The translations under genes were made by a program, and so were the position numbers. Of a stretch of 64,000 nt of DNA, positions 8,411 through 17,009 are shown piece after piece. The notes beneath the pieces were generated by a model, which was given only the letters and a program-made list of their open reading frames with translations, was not told the DNA's origin and did not search any database. The first letter of the stretch is position 1; every line of letters begins with the position of its first letter. Source of the stretch: Gilvimarinus japonicus (GTDB lineage: Bacteria; Pseudomonadota; Gammaproteobacteria; Pseudomonadales; Cellvibrionaceae); NCBI RefSeq assembly GCF_042847215.1, contig NZ_AP031500.1, positions 558,001 through 622,000 of the forward strand, in the 5' to 3' direction.

Positions 8411-9634
8411 TCATACATAAAAGTCTAATTCTTCCTGACGCTTGAGTAAGGTGTGCATTTCTTCGGCGTCCTCACCGACAAAGTACAGCAGCCCCCAGTG
8501 GGTGCCAAAGGCAGTGCGCTTTGTGACGGTCTCCTCCATGGGGGTACTCAAATCGTGCGATTCAAAATAAGGGTGGTTTTCGGTCTCTTCGGGAATATCT
8601 AAATGGCTAACAACCCGGCGGCGTGGATAAACCCCAAAGCAACCGGCATAGCCTTTGGCATCGACAATCTCGCGGGGGAAAAACTCGCTCACTTCCTGGT
8701 CGGTGGCTTTGGGGTCAAATGCCAGCATTAGCCCCTGATAGGCGTTAAACCCGTAAACTCGTTCCAGCAGCTCAAACACTTTAAAGCCCGGCGGACGATA
8801 GGCAACTTCGCCAAAGTACATTTCGCCATCGTTTGTTAAAAAGTATTCCGGGTGGACAAAACCAAAATCGATATCAAAAACTTTAATTAGTTTTTCTATT
8901 TGCTGGCGAATTTGATCGCGATATTTTTCTAGCTCTGGTGATGCTGGCACATACACCGAGTAGCCCAGAGAAACGTATTCAGAGATATTCAAAAAAGCAA
9001 TTTTGCCGTTGTGTATCCAAGCCTCTACCGCAAATTCCCAACCATCTAAGTGCGATTCTATGAGCGCAGGAAATTCTTCATCGGGAATCGTGGCTACATC
9101 GTCGGGTGTGCGAATCACCCGGTGGCCTAAGCAGCCGGCTTTATCAAATGCTTTAAAGTGGATGGGGTCGGTGGGGTCGCCATCGAGTTTTAATAGGGTT
9201 TGATTAACACGCTTTAAAAAACGTACCACGTCTTCGTGATCGTGGGCCTCTTCAAAAATACCCACCCGAATGCCACCCAGCTGTGCGCGACGTTTCATGA
9301 GTGACTTATCGCGCATCAGCATGGACTGCCCAAGCAAGCGCGGGTTGTCTAGTAATACAGAGTTAATGGCACCGGCCCATTCAACGGTTTCTTCATACAA
9401 AGGCACCGCTACATCAACGCCTTCTTCTTTAAGTTTGTTGGCAATCTCAAACGAGCGTTCATTAAGCCGTTCAAAGTTCCAGGACAAATAAGGGATGTTG
9501 TGTTGCTCGCAGTACTCCTGCGCCCAATCGGGCGCCACCACGATATAGCGACGGTCGAAGGTTGCCGCAGCCTCTACTGCATTTAGGCTCCAGCCAAGTA
9601 GAGCGATATAACCTTTATTCGGATCGATATCCAT
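8411..9634 (-). CDS. ATP-grasp family carboxylate-amine ligase
   Basis: 407 residues with the layout of ATP-grasp ligases, which join a carboxylate to an amine through an acyl phosphate. The N-terminus is Rossmann-like (GYIALLGWSLNAVEAA), residues about 110-300 form the ATP-binding part, and the metal-binding end is seen at GEMYFGEVAYRPPG, matching the E-x-x-x-R-x-x-G pattern of ATP-grasp_4 members. No biotin carboxylase, D-Ala ligase or purine-enzyme signature is seen, so the substrates are open; a dipeptide or amino-acid amide is most likely. GAGGA precedes the ATG. It is first in a two-gene unit with the 670-residue candidate cysteine hydrolase and is preceded by a 483-bp leader without a gene. 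Confidence 0.85.
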   Translation of the reverse strand: MDIDPNKGYIALLGWSLNAVEAAATFDRRYIVVAPDWAQEYCEQHNIPYLSWNFERLNERSFEIANKLKEEGVDVAVPLYEETVEWAGAINSVLLDNPRLLGQSMLMRDKSLMKRRAQLGGIRVGIFEEAHDHEDVVRFLKRVNQTLLKLDGDPTDPIHFKAFDKAGCLGHRVIRTPDDVATIPDEEFPALIESHLDGWEFAVEAWIHNGKIAFLNISEYVSLGYSVYVPASPELEKYRDQIRQQIEKLIKVFDIDFGFVHPEYFLTNDGEMYFGEVAYRPPGFKVFELLERVYGFNAYQGLMLAFDPKATDQEVSEFFPREIVDAKGYAGCFGVYPRRRVVSHLDIPEETENHPYFESHDLSTPMEETVTKRTAFGTHWGLLYFVGEDAEEMHTLLKRQEELDFYV

Positions 9635-10117
9635 AACATCCTCGCTTTATAATCAAGTGAACTGAACGGTTGGACCATAACCGGTCACATGGGGAATACA
9701 TTGGAACAGTAAAGAACTCTGTTCGCCAGACTACCCACGGTACAGGGCATTGGCTGTTACCGCAAATGAATGCGGTTTAAGCGAAGGCTATAACCTGTTT
9801 AAAGCGCCACTCTAGGGCAGTAGGCCGCTGTAGCTTTCACACGTGCTACTGCTCGAGGTCACGATCGTCATAAAGTGGCATGGTTTTGCCGGATAACGCC
9901 ATAACAGTGTCAGCATGGCGTAGCGATTCTCGGCTGGTCGAAAAAATGCCTATGATGTTTTGTTTACGTGTTTCGGGTTAGGTTTAGATGTATTAGGTTA
10001 GGGTTAATTTTTTGTCAAGTGAGGGTCGATATAAAGCGTTTAAGCCTTAGTGGTGTTCCTTTTCTTCCTCTGTGCTAGGTTATTTTTGTTAGCTTGAAGT
10101 AACGCTAGGGGTTTGAT
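9635..10117. other. Long intergenic region upstream of the ATP-grasp unit
   Basis: 483 bases with no convincing gene. It must hold the promoter of the ATP-grasp unit (minus) and of the 59-residue membrane protein (plus). The part from about 9955 to 10100 is AT-rich. I found no tRNA, known riboswitch or clear terminator here. Confidence 0.6.
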
Positions 10118-10297
10118 ATGAATAAAAATATAAACGTTGGTAAGGTGGAGTGTGTGGGGCTGGTGATTCTCGCAGCGGTGTTTATTCTGTTGTTGGTAAT
10201 AGCCGATTTTACTGTGGCGATAATGCTTGTATTACCTGCGGGTATAATATTAGAGCTGATGATTTTGGTTTGTAAGGCCAATAAAGCTTCACCGTGA
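10118..10297 (+). CDS. Small two-segment membrane protein (59 aa)
   Basis: A short reading frame (ATG 10118, TGA 10295-10297) with a good ribosome-binding site, AGGGG six bases upstream. The product is a polar N-terminus (MNKNINVGKVE), then two hydrophobic stretches of about 20 residues (ending near LLVIADF and LELMILV) and a short basic tail. It should sit in the inner membrane as a hairpin. No family is recognised. It stands alone between the ATP-grasp unit and the EAL gene. Hydrophobic pattern plus ribosome site support a real gene; conservation is untested. Confidence 0.55.
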   Translation: MNKNINVGKVECVGLVILAAVFILLLVIADFTVAIMLVLPAGIILELMILVCKANKASP

Positions 10298-10389
10298 TGG
10301 CAGGTTTGTTGCGATAAGTTGGATAGTTAAAAATAGCTTAATGTGGATGGTGGCGAGGGCGATTACCTCCTTTTTACTTAAACGTTTTT

Positions 10390-11178
10390 TTAATGCTTAT
10401 GATGCTCCGTCGGCCAGTTTACCTCTGGCAAATATTCAAAGCCGGGCCGGGCAAACAGAAAGCCCTGAAACAGATTAAAACCCACGGCACGCAGATACTG
10501 ATATTCCGCCTCGGTTTCCACGCCCTCGGCGAGTGGCGTTAGGTTTAATTCGGCACACAGGGCTAAGGTGTGGCGGATAATGGCCTGTTTGACGGGGTGG
10601 CTATCTATATCGCTGAGTAGCTCGCGGTCTACCTTTACAATATCCGGCTGGAAGGTGGCGAGCATATTTAAGCCAGCATAACCCGCACCAAAGTCGTCCA
10701 GTGCCGTACGAAATCCACTTTGCTGATAGTAGCGGATGATATCGCGCAGGTGCGACTTGTCGCGTACGTTCTCCACCTCAGTGATTTCGAACAAAATGCG
10801 CTCAATGGGAAAGTTGTAACGGACCGCCGCGTCGAGGGTAGTGCGTATACACAGTTCGGGCCGATAAACCGCGTTGGGAAGAAAATTAATACTGACGTAA
10901 CCGGTAATACCCAATTGCGCCGCAAGGGCGATTGCTTTGACACGGCAGGTTTGATCAAAGCGATAAAGATTGTGCTCGTTTACCTGCGCCATGACTTGCC
11001 CCGCAGATTCGCCGTTCAGGCCTCGCGCTAGCGCCTCGTAGCCCACCACCTTTTGTTGACTAACATCGACGATGGGTTGAAACGCCATGGAAAAATCAAA
11101 ACCTAGTGCCTGCCCATGGGCGCAAGCGGCACACGTTAGTTCGCTGTAATCGCTGGGAGTTGTACCGCGTTTGGGCAT
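10390..11178 (-). CDS. EAL-domain cyclic-di-GMP phosphodiesterase
   Basis: 262 residues, almost wholly one EAL domain, the enzyme that opens cyclic-di-GMP to pGpG. Key family residues are visible: Glu of EAL (YEALARG), Asn in SINFLPN, Glu in FEITE, the Asp pair in DDFGAGYAGL, Lys in IVKVD, Glu in EGVET and Gln in FQGFLFARP. It therefore looks catalytically intact. There is no GGDEF or membrane domain; a short N-terminal segment carries CAACAHG, possibly metal or redox linked. PilZ proteins elsewhere in the window would be downstream receptors. The SD before the ATG is weak. Confidence 0.92.
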   Translation of the reverse strand: MPKRGTTPSDYSELTCAACAHGQALGFDFSMAFQPIVDVSQQKVVGYEALARGLNGESAGQVMAQVNEHNLYRFDQTCRVKAIALAAQLGITGYVSINFLPNAVYRPELCIRTTLDAAVRYNFPIERILFEITEVENVRDKSHLRDIIRYYQQSGFRTALDDFGAGYAGLNMLATFQPDIVKVDRELLSDIDSHPVKQAIIRHTLALCAELNLTPLAEGVETEAEYQYLRAVGFNLFQGFLFARPGFEYLPEVNWPTEHHKH

Positions 11179-11699
11179 AAGGTAAGTCCGCCTCCTCGTG
11201 TGCCGGTGATGAGCTGCTTTGCCATAGTGAGGCAGCTTTGCCGCGTTGACTTTAGCATGTATAGCGGCGGCCTTTTAACCCTGTGTATTGTGGGGCAGTG
11301 ACACAGGCCTTAGCTGGACAGCGTCGCAGTGCATTAAGTGAAGTATGGTGGAAAGTAACAAGGTTGACCACTCTTAAGGTTTTTAACGACAGGTGCTTTA
11401 CCTAGCTTTGCTAAGGTGCGGTTTTCAGGCTTACGTTAAGTGCGCAAATGTATCATCGCCGACTAACCTCGCAGCGTGCGCGATGGAGAAAATAGGTGTG
11501 AATAGCGGTTCGATCAATAAAGAGCGCGGGGAGCTGTCTGAACTGTCGCAAGAGTTGGTTCGCGGCGCGGCGAACTTGCGAGAAATGACGTCGCAAAATC
11601 GGCTAGCCATTGCCGAGTTTAAAACGTAAAAGGGTGGTTTCGTCAAAGGACGCTGAGGTTTACGGGCTTAGGTTGCGCTTGTGAGCGTTGCTTGCGTCT
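11179..11699. other. Intergenic region with at most one doubtful small ORF
   Basis: Between the EAL gene and the PilZ gene, both on the minus strand. Apart from the weak plus-strand frame at 11498-11629 I see no gene. The promoter of the EAL gene should lie in the left part. No known RNA motif was recognised. Confidence 0.5.
11498..11629 (+). CDS. Doubtful small ORF (43 aa)
   Basis: A GTG at 11498 with GGAG nine bases upstream opens a 43-residue frame, hydrophilic and probably one amphipathic helix (ELSELSQELVRG, then QNRLAIAEFKT). An ATG at 11483 in the same frame has no ribosome site. Glu-, Leu- and Gln-rich heptads suggest a coiled coil. A minus-strand frame of similar length overlaps it, so coding is uncertain. 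Confidence 0.28.
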   Translation: MNSGSINKERGELSELSQELVRGAANLREMTSQNRLAIAEFKT

Positions 11700-12053
11700 T
11701 TAGAGCAGCTCATGCAGCTCTCGCTCGGCGGCTTCGGCACCGATGTTTAGCTCCAGCATGCGGCGCAGGTGGCGAATGCTGGTTACATCAATCGAGGTGC
11801 AGTTAAGGCCGGTGTGGTCGCTCTCGCGGTGTGCCACTTGAGTTTGCATACAGATCTCCTGTTGCTCTGAAAGTGCAATCTCGGCGCGCACCGGGGCGTC
11901 GGGGTCGACCTCTTCGGGCAAAGCGCCCTCTACGAGTAACCCTTTTAAAGAGATATCAAACAGCTGGGCATGCCAATGAAAACCGGCCTGAGATAGGATG
12001 ACCTCTGTGTGAAACGGAATACGATGAAAGTGGCGGCGCTCTGAGTCAGTCAT
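11700..12053 (-). CDS. PilZ-domain cyclic-di-GMP receptor
   Basis: Single PilZ domain, about 117 residues from the ATG at 12053. Both ligand motifs are seen: the N-terminal RxxxR (in ERRHFHRIPF) and the DxSxxG motif (DISLKG) at the start of the beta barrel. By family knowledge such proteins bind cyclic-di-GMP and pass the signal to motility, secretion or polysaccharide machinery. The frame runs open to 12230; an ATG at 12080 is an alternative start, but neither has a strong ribosome site and the 12053 start matches single-domain PilZ proteins. It is divergent from mak, and the EAL gene is the nearest cyclic-di-GMP enzyme. Confidence 0.85.
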   Translation of the reverse strand: MTDSERRHFHRIPFHTEVILSQAGFHWHAQLFDISLKGLLVEGALPEEVDPDAPVRAEIALSEQQEICMQTQVAHRESDHTGLNCTSIDVTSIRHLRRMLELNIGAEAAERELHELL

Positions 12054-12165
12054 GGGGTGATCCGTTATTGGTTTCGCCATAATTGTAGTCGATCTGCACG
12101 GCTCTTGCCGGCTGTTATAATGGCCTTTACAACAGCTAGCCTGCGACACCGCAACGAGACAAGTT

Positions 12166-13074
12166 ATGACGCAATTACGAGTAGGCATTGATCTGGGCGG
12201 CACCAAAACCGAGATCATTGTGCTAAACAATACCAGCGAGGAGCTTTATCGCAAGCGTATTCCCACTTATCGCGATGATTATCAGCGTACCTTGGCGGAC
12301 CTTGCGCTGTTGGTCAAAGAGGCCGAGGCGGCGGTGGGGGTCAGTGAGATTCCGGTGGGTTTGGGGATTCCGGGTACCGTATCGCGTAAAACCGGATTCG
12401 TTAAAAACGCTAATTCGACGTGGTTGAATGGCCAGCCGTTGCAAAAGGATATCTCCGCGCAGCTTAAGCGCGATGTTCAGGTCACCAACGATGCCAACTG
12501 TTTGGCGGTTTCGGAGGCGACCGACGGCGCCGGCGCCGGGTACGATTTTGTGTTTGCGGCGATTTTAGGCACCGGCTGCGGCGGCGGAGTGTGTTATCGG
12601 GCGGCGCCCTTGGCGGGGCCTAATGGTGTGGGTGGCGAATGGGGCCATAACCCGCTGCCTTGGACCCCCGAGCCACAACTGAATGCACGGCCCTGCTATT
12701 GCGGCCGCTACGGCTGCCAAGAGACGTTTATATCGGGCACAGGGGTTGCCGAAACGTATCGCTTAGCGACAGGTGCGCGCCTAAGTGGCCCAGAGATACT
12801 GGCCGCCAGCGATAGTGGCGATACGACCGCACTGCAGGTGGTCGATGCCTATATGGAGCACCTGGCTCGTGCGTTTGCGGCGGTAATTAACGTGCTGGAC
12901 CCGGATGCCATTGTGTTGGGCGGCGGCGCCTCCAATGTCAGCGCTATTTACCGTGAGCTGCCTAAAAGGCTGCCACGCTACGTATTTGGCGGCGAGTGCG
13001 ATACCCCGATTTTACAGGCGCAACACGGCGACTCCAGCGGCGTGCGCGGCGCCGCGTGGCTGAACCCGCTGTAG
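12166..13074 (+). CDS. mak: Fructokinase (ROK family)
   Basis: ROK-family sugar kinase of 302 residues that closely resembles E. coli Mak (manno(fructo)kinase) as I remember that sequence: the N-terminal phosphate loop DLGGTKTE, NANSTWLNGQP, NDANCLAVSEA, GEWGHNPLPW, the zinc-binding CYCGRYGCQETFISG and the C-terminal HGDSSGVRGAAWL. It phosphorylates fructose at the expense of ATP in the cytoplasm, feeding glycolysis. Glucose or GlcNAc kinases of the same family are the alternative. It stands alone, divergent from the PilZ gene, and ends at a strong terminator. Confidence 0.9.
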   Translation: MTQLRVGIDLGGTKTEIIVLNNTSEELYRKRIPTYRDDYQRTLADLALLVKEAEAAVGVSEIPVGLGIPGTVSRKTGFVKNANSTWLNGQPLQKDISAQLKRDVQVTNDANCLAVSEATDGAGAGYDFVFAAILGTGCGGGVCYRAAPLAGPNGVGGEWGHNPLPWTPEPQLNARPCYCGRYGCQETFISGTGVAETYRLATGARLSGPEILAASDSGDTTALQVVDAYMEHLARAFAAVINVLDPDAIVLGGGASNVSAIYRELPKRLPRYVFGGECDTPILQAQHGDSSGVRGAAWLNPL

Positions 13075-13087
13075 TATACCTAGGCAC

Positions 13088-13125
13088 AAAAAAGCCCGGC
13101 AGGCGCTAACCTGTCGGGCTTTTTT
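13088..13125. terminator. Strong bidirectional rho-independent terminator
   Basis: A 10-bp stem (GCCCGGCAGG at 13094-13103, CCTGTCGGGC at 13110-13119, one wobble pair) with a 6-base loop is flanked by six A and six T. It separates the convergent mak and nhaD genes and should stop both. Confidence 0.92.
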
Positions 13126-13142
13126 GTGGCTAGCCGTATCGG

Positions 13143-14582
13143 TTAAAACAAGTGGGCGTTAATCCACATATGGGTGACGATACTGCCGACGTAACCCAGC
13201 GCAATTACCGGTGCCCACTTGAGATGACCGGCAAAAGTGTAGTGGCCACGGGCTTGGCCCATTAGTGCCACACCGGCGGCGGAGCCTACTGACAACAAGC
13301 TACCACCGACCCCGGCCGTGAGTGTAATCAGTAGCCACTGGCCGTGGGACATATCAGGCTCCATACTCAGCACCGCAAACATCACCGGAATGTTGTCTAC
13401 CACCGAGGACATTAGCCCTAAAAACACGTTGGCGTAGGTTGGGTCCCAACTGGAGTAAAGGGTGTCTGACAGCATGGCGAGGTAGCCCATATAGCCCAAA
13501 CCGCCCACGCACATCACCACACCGTAAAAGAACAACAACGTGTCCCACTCGGCACGCGCGACTTTGCTGAATACGTCAAACGGGATGACGCCCCCTAAAC
13601 GCTCCAGCGCGCGCGAGTCGCCGGCGCGCTCGGCACGGGCGCGTTTGCGGGCCAGTGAACCGGGCAGGGTACGGCGTAAAAAGTAACCAAAAAACTGCAG
13701 GTAGCCAAGGCCGGTCATCATCCCCAGTACCGGCGGTAGGTTAAGCACCAGGTGGCACAGCACGGCAGTAATGATGGTAAGCACAAACAGCGACAGGATA
13801 CGCAGCGCACCGCGTTTAAGCTCCACCTCTTCGTTGACTGTGCCGGGTTTACGGTTGGCGACAAAAAAGCTCATGATCAGTGCCGGTATGCCGTAATTGA
13901 CCAGCGAGGGCACAAACAGCGCTAAGAACTCGTGAAAATCGACCAAGCCCGCCTGCCAAACCATCAAGGTGGTGATATCACCAAAGGGGCTAAATGAGCC
14001 GCCCGCGTTGGAGGCGACCACCACGTTAATGCAGCACAGGCTAATAAAGCGCGAGTCGTCACCGGCTACTTTTAAAATTACCGCGCACATCAGCATCGCG
14101 GTGGTCAGGTTGTTGGCAAACGATGAGATAAAAAAGGCGAGTATGCCGGTCAGCCAAAACAGCGTGCGTAGCTTAAAGCCCTTACGTACCATCCAGGCGC
14201 GCAGCACATCAAACAGGCGGCGCTCTTCTAGGGCGTTGATGTAGGTCATTGCTACCAGCAAAAACAGCAATAGCTCGGCGTATTCCAGCAGGGTATGGCG
14301 AAAGGCCGCTTCCGATTCGTGCGGCAGGCCCGCTTGGGTGTACACCCAGCCGATTAGCATCCAGATAATACCGGCGGCAACCAACACCGGCTTGGACTTT
14401 CGCAGGTGCAGCTTTTCTTCCAACATTACGACGATGTAAGCAATCACAAACAGAAAGATTGCGATGTAACCAACCACCGAGTGGGTTAGGTTAATCTCAC
14501 CGGTTTCGGCAAGAGCTGAAGGCGATATGATGCACAAACATATCCCCAATAACGCGAGCGCGCGGGAGTATAGGTTAGACAT
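13143..14582 (-). CDS. nhaD: NhaD-type Na+/H+ antiporter
   Basis: 479 residues with a signal-like N-terminus (ending near ALAE) and about 11-12 membrane segments. Family-typical stretches are FANNLTTAMLMCA, NAGGSFSPFGDITTLMVWQ and SSVVDNIPVMFAVLSM. NhaD exchanges Na+ (or Li+) for H+ across the inner membrane and is common in marine and halophilic gammaproteobacteria, where it removes sodium at alkaline pH. It is monocistronic and ends at the shared terminator. I saw no known sodium or lithium riboswitch upstream. Confidence 0.93.
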   Translation of the reverse strand: MSNLYSRALALLGICLCIISPSALAETGEINLTHSVVGYIAIFLFVIAYIVVMLEEKLHLRKSKPVLVAAGIIWMLIGWVYTQAGLPHESEAAFRHTLLEYAELLLFLLVAMTYINALEERRLFDVLRAWMVRKGFKLRTLFWLTGILAFFISSFANNLTTAMLMCAVILKVAGDDSRFISLCCINVVVASNAGGSFSPFGDITTLMVWQAGLVDFHEFLALFVPSLVNYGIPALIMSFFVANRKPGTVNEEVELKRGALRILSLFVLTIITAVLCHLVLNLPPVLGMMTGLGYLQFFGYFLRRTLPGSLARKRARAERAGDSRALERLGGVIPFDVFSKVARAEWDTLLFFYGVVMCVGGLGYMGYLAMLSDTLYSSWDPTYANVFLGLMSSVVDNIPVMFAVLSMEPDMSHGQWLLITLTAGVGGSLLSVGSAAGVALMGQARGHYTFAGHLKWAPVIALGYVGSIVTHMWINAHLF

Positions 14583-14895
14583 TGTGGCTACCAGATTTTA
14601 GTTTTTGAGGGGGCGTGGTGCGCGGGTAGGGGTCTAGGCCTTCAAGTGCACCAATAACGCGCGCGTATATTACCACAGTGTTTCACCGAGAACAGCGGGC
14701 AAAGCCGTTAGCGGCGGGCTTTTACGGCTTGTTAAGCGATGAAAGCGCTACCATGCACAATTTAATGAATGCTCGTCGCCTCTTGCTTCTTTGCCGGCTC
14801 GTGGTTGCGCACAGTGTTGGCTAAATCACACTTTGCAAAAACTGCCGGTGCTAAGGTGAATTCACTCACATAAAAGACCTGTGCTGGAGTTCGCT
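14583..14895. other. Divergent intergenic region nhaD / unknown gene
   Basis: 313 bases holding the promoters for nhaD (minus) and the 152-residue protein (plus). An imperfect inverted repeat around an AAAGCCGT and ACGGCTT pair lies near 14700-14737. I recognise no RNA gene or riboswitch. Confidence 0.5.
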
Positions 14896-15354
14896 ATGTT
14901 GTTTAACCGCAAAAACCCACAAGCTGCCACCGAAACTTTGCGCCACGCCGGTGCGGGTGCGGCCCCCGTCACTCCAGCCAGCCCTTTGCCCAACAAGCGC
15001 GACAAGCGTATTGCCGACGTTCCGGTTTCTCGCCTCAGCACGCACGCTCGCTGGCAGCCCGCAGGTAATTGGAGCGGTATTTTTGATCTGGCCGTCTGGT
15101 TGCGTCTGCCTCAGGGCAGTGCCCACCCCCTGCAATTAGCGCTGCGTTATACCGATCAAAAAGGCGAGAAAACCGTGCTGGTGGATATCTGCAAGCCAGG
15201 GACTTACAAAAGTGCCCTGCTCAATGGCAGCGTAATGATTGAAGCGCAAGGCCGGGTTCGCGATATGGGTTTATTTTTACTGGGTCTGCCGGGGGATATC
15301 CCCATGGGCCTCGAAGAGTGGCACTTCTTGCCGCAGCTTAAGCGGGCGGTATAG
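14896..15354 (+). CDS. Unknown 152-residue protein
   Basis: I do not recognise the family. From the ATG at 14896 (GGAG seven bases upstream; the frame opens at 14881) the product is a soluble protein with a Pro/Ala-rich first 40 residues and a beta-rich remainder. Positions such as WSGIFDLAVWLRLP, LALRYTDQKGEK and MGLFLLGLPGD suggest a small beta-sandwich. No signal peptide or membrane segment. The next gene, a periplasmic sensor-like protein, starts about 220 bp downstream; whether they share a transcript is unclear. Confidence 0.65.
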   Translation: MLFNRKNPQAATETLRHAGAGAAPVTPASPLPNKRDKRIADVPVSRLSTHARWQPAGNWSGIFDLAVWLRLPQGSAHPLQLALRYTDQKGEKTVLVDICKPGTYKSALLNGSVMIEAQGRVRDMGLFLLGLPGDIPMGLEEWHFLPQLKRAV

Positions 15355-15576
15355 GCCTCGTTTGTTTGACTCCCCTTCCTGAATCTTCCCCTTCGTCACG
15401 ACCGCCGGAGCACCCTTTAGGCGCTGGCAGGTATTTCTTTATTAGGCTGCTATACTCACCCGTAGGTCGCGCGATTAAGCGATCGATTGCCGTTTTGTAA
15501 GGGACTGCTAAACCCCGCTGGTGGTCGATATAGCCGTTAAAAACAAATGCGCGCCGGTATGAAAGGATCTAACCGG

Positions 15577-16830
15577 ATGACTGTACGCTTTACTCGAATT
15601 TTACCGCTGCCCTTTTTATGGTTATTACTGTGCTGCCACGCCGATGCGCGCGCAGATGCCGCTGTGCCCTCAGTCCGCGTGGTACTGGGCACCAACACCC
15701 CATCGGCCTACAGCGCCGATAAAACCTCCAATAGCCTCGGCCAATCTGCCGAGCTGGTACGCTGCGTTTTTGCCCACCTACCCTTCGAGGTCAGTTTGCA
15801 TGTGCAGCCGTGGCGGCGCGTACAGCAAGAGGTGCTAACCGGTGCCTCTGATGGCTTCTTTACCGCCATGTCAGATCCGCAAGTAGATCAGTATGCGGCG
15901 CTTACGGACCCCCTTGTGCTAGAGAAGTGGTATTGGTTTAGTCGCTCTGATACGCCGCGCGATGCCAACCCAATCAGGTTGCGCAGCGGCACCATACTCG
16001 GCAGTCAGCAGCAGCTGTGGTACGAGCTCAATGGTCACTCCAGCACCTTATCGGCACAAGATTTACCCCAGCTTATTAAACTGCTGCTCGCCGGCCGTAT
16101 CGACGTGATTCTCGCCGATCGCGAACACTTTATTGAAGCTGCCAGCGCTTTGGGCGTGACGGCTGAGCGCTATCAGGCACAGTTTTTTCGCTATGTGCCT
16201 CTGGGGGTTTACCTCGGGCGGGAGTTTCTTGCCGATAACGCCGACTTTATTGCGCACTTTAATCAAAAAATACCCTTATGCGTTCCCGAAGGGTTTGCGT
16301 TGAACCCCCGCGAAGAGGCCATTATTCGCCAGCGTGTTGAGCCGGTAGTAAACCGCTGGTTAGCGTCGCCAGCACTGGCAGGGGTACTGGCTGAGTACAA
16401 TCAAAAGCGAGCTCGTTTAACCGACTCGCATATTCAGCAGCGCGACCATTTTTGGCGCGAGGCATACCGCCGGGCAGATACCGAATCGCTCGATGACATG
16501 CTGGCGCCGACATTGATGGCTGAGCTGGCACAGTGGTACGGCGAGGATGCCACGGGGTATATCAGTGAAATTATCATTACCGGTGCGCGGGGGCTTAACC
16601 TTGCCGCAGTACCTTATAGCTCGGACTACTGGCAGGGGGACGAAGCAAAGTTTCGCCAAGCTGTGGTGCAGCCGGCCGGGCAGTGGTTTTTTGACGAGGT
16701 TGTGTTTGATAGTTCCACCCATCGCTTTCAGGTGCAGGTAAGTCTGCCCGTTATGGTTGCGGAGGCCGTCGCCGGAGTTATTACGGTAGGGGTTGATATC
16801 GAGCGGGTGTTACACGAGGTCGATGGCTAA
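15577..16830 (+). CDS. Periplasmic solute-binding (SBP_bac_3-like) protein with C-terminal Cache-like domain
   Basis: 417 residues. A Sec signal peptide (hydrophobic core LPLPFLWLLLCC, cut near ADARADA) is followed by a substrate-binding fold like amino-acid-binding family 3 (about 30-260; PWRRVQQEVLTGASDGFFTAMSD is typical). A linker then leads to a last part (about 300-417) whose strands FDSSTHRFQVQVSLPVM and AGVITVGVDIERVL resemble the end of a Cache/PAS-like periplasmic sensor. There is no membrane anchor after it and no cytoplasmic output domain, so it cannot signal alone. I chose the ATG at 15577 because AAGGA lies upstream; ATGs at 15547 and 15559 are in frame. Confidence 0.75.
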   Translation: MTVRFTRILPLPFLWLLLCCHADARADAAVPSVRVVLGTNTPSAYSADKTSNSLGQSAELVRCVFAHLPFEVSLHVQPWRRVQQEVLTGASDGFFTAMSDPQVDQYAALTDPLVLEKWYWFSRSDTPRDANPIRLRSGTILGSQQQLWYELNGHSSTLSAQDLPQLIKLLLAGRIDVILADREHFIEAASALGVTAERYQAQFFRYVPLGVYLGREFLADNADFIAHFNQKIPLCVPEGFALNPREEAIIRQRVEPVVNRWLASPALAGVLAEYNQKRARLTDSHIQQRDHFWREAYRRADTESLDDMLAPTLMAELAQWYGEDATGYISEIIITGARGLNLAAVPYSSDYWQGDEAKFRQAVVQPAGQWFFDEVVFDSSTHRFQVQVSLPVMVAEAVAGVITVGVDIERVLHEVDG

Positions 16831-16848
16831 GCTGTTAGCGGTCGCGAG

Positions 16849-16874
16849 ATGGCCCCATTAAGGCGGCCATTTTG
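16849..16874 (+). terminator. Weak hairpin terminator
   Basis: ATGGCC and GGCCAT pair around a 10-base loop and are followed by TTTTG, 19 bases after the stop of the solute-binding gene. The stem is only 6 bp, so termination would be weak. Confidence 0.4.
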
Positions 16875-17009
16875 TAAACTTTTCACTTGGCTCTGTTTTT
16901 TACGTCGTTATTTGTCTAATTCACCCGCGATAGCGGGGATTTAAATCGGCCCCAATTTTGCTCTGTAGTTAACACGGTAATGGACTAAACCTTCACAACA
17001 GAGCGTACT

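Noticed and set aside
11431..11646. 71-residue minus-strand frame
   Set aside because: No ribosome-binding site and no recognisable domain; overlaps the doubtful plus-strand ORF.
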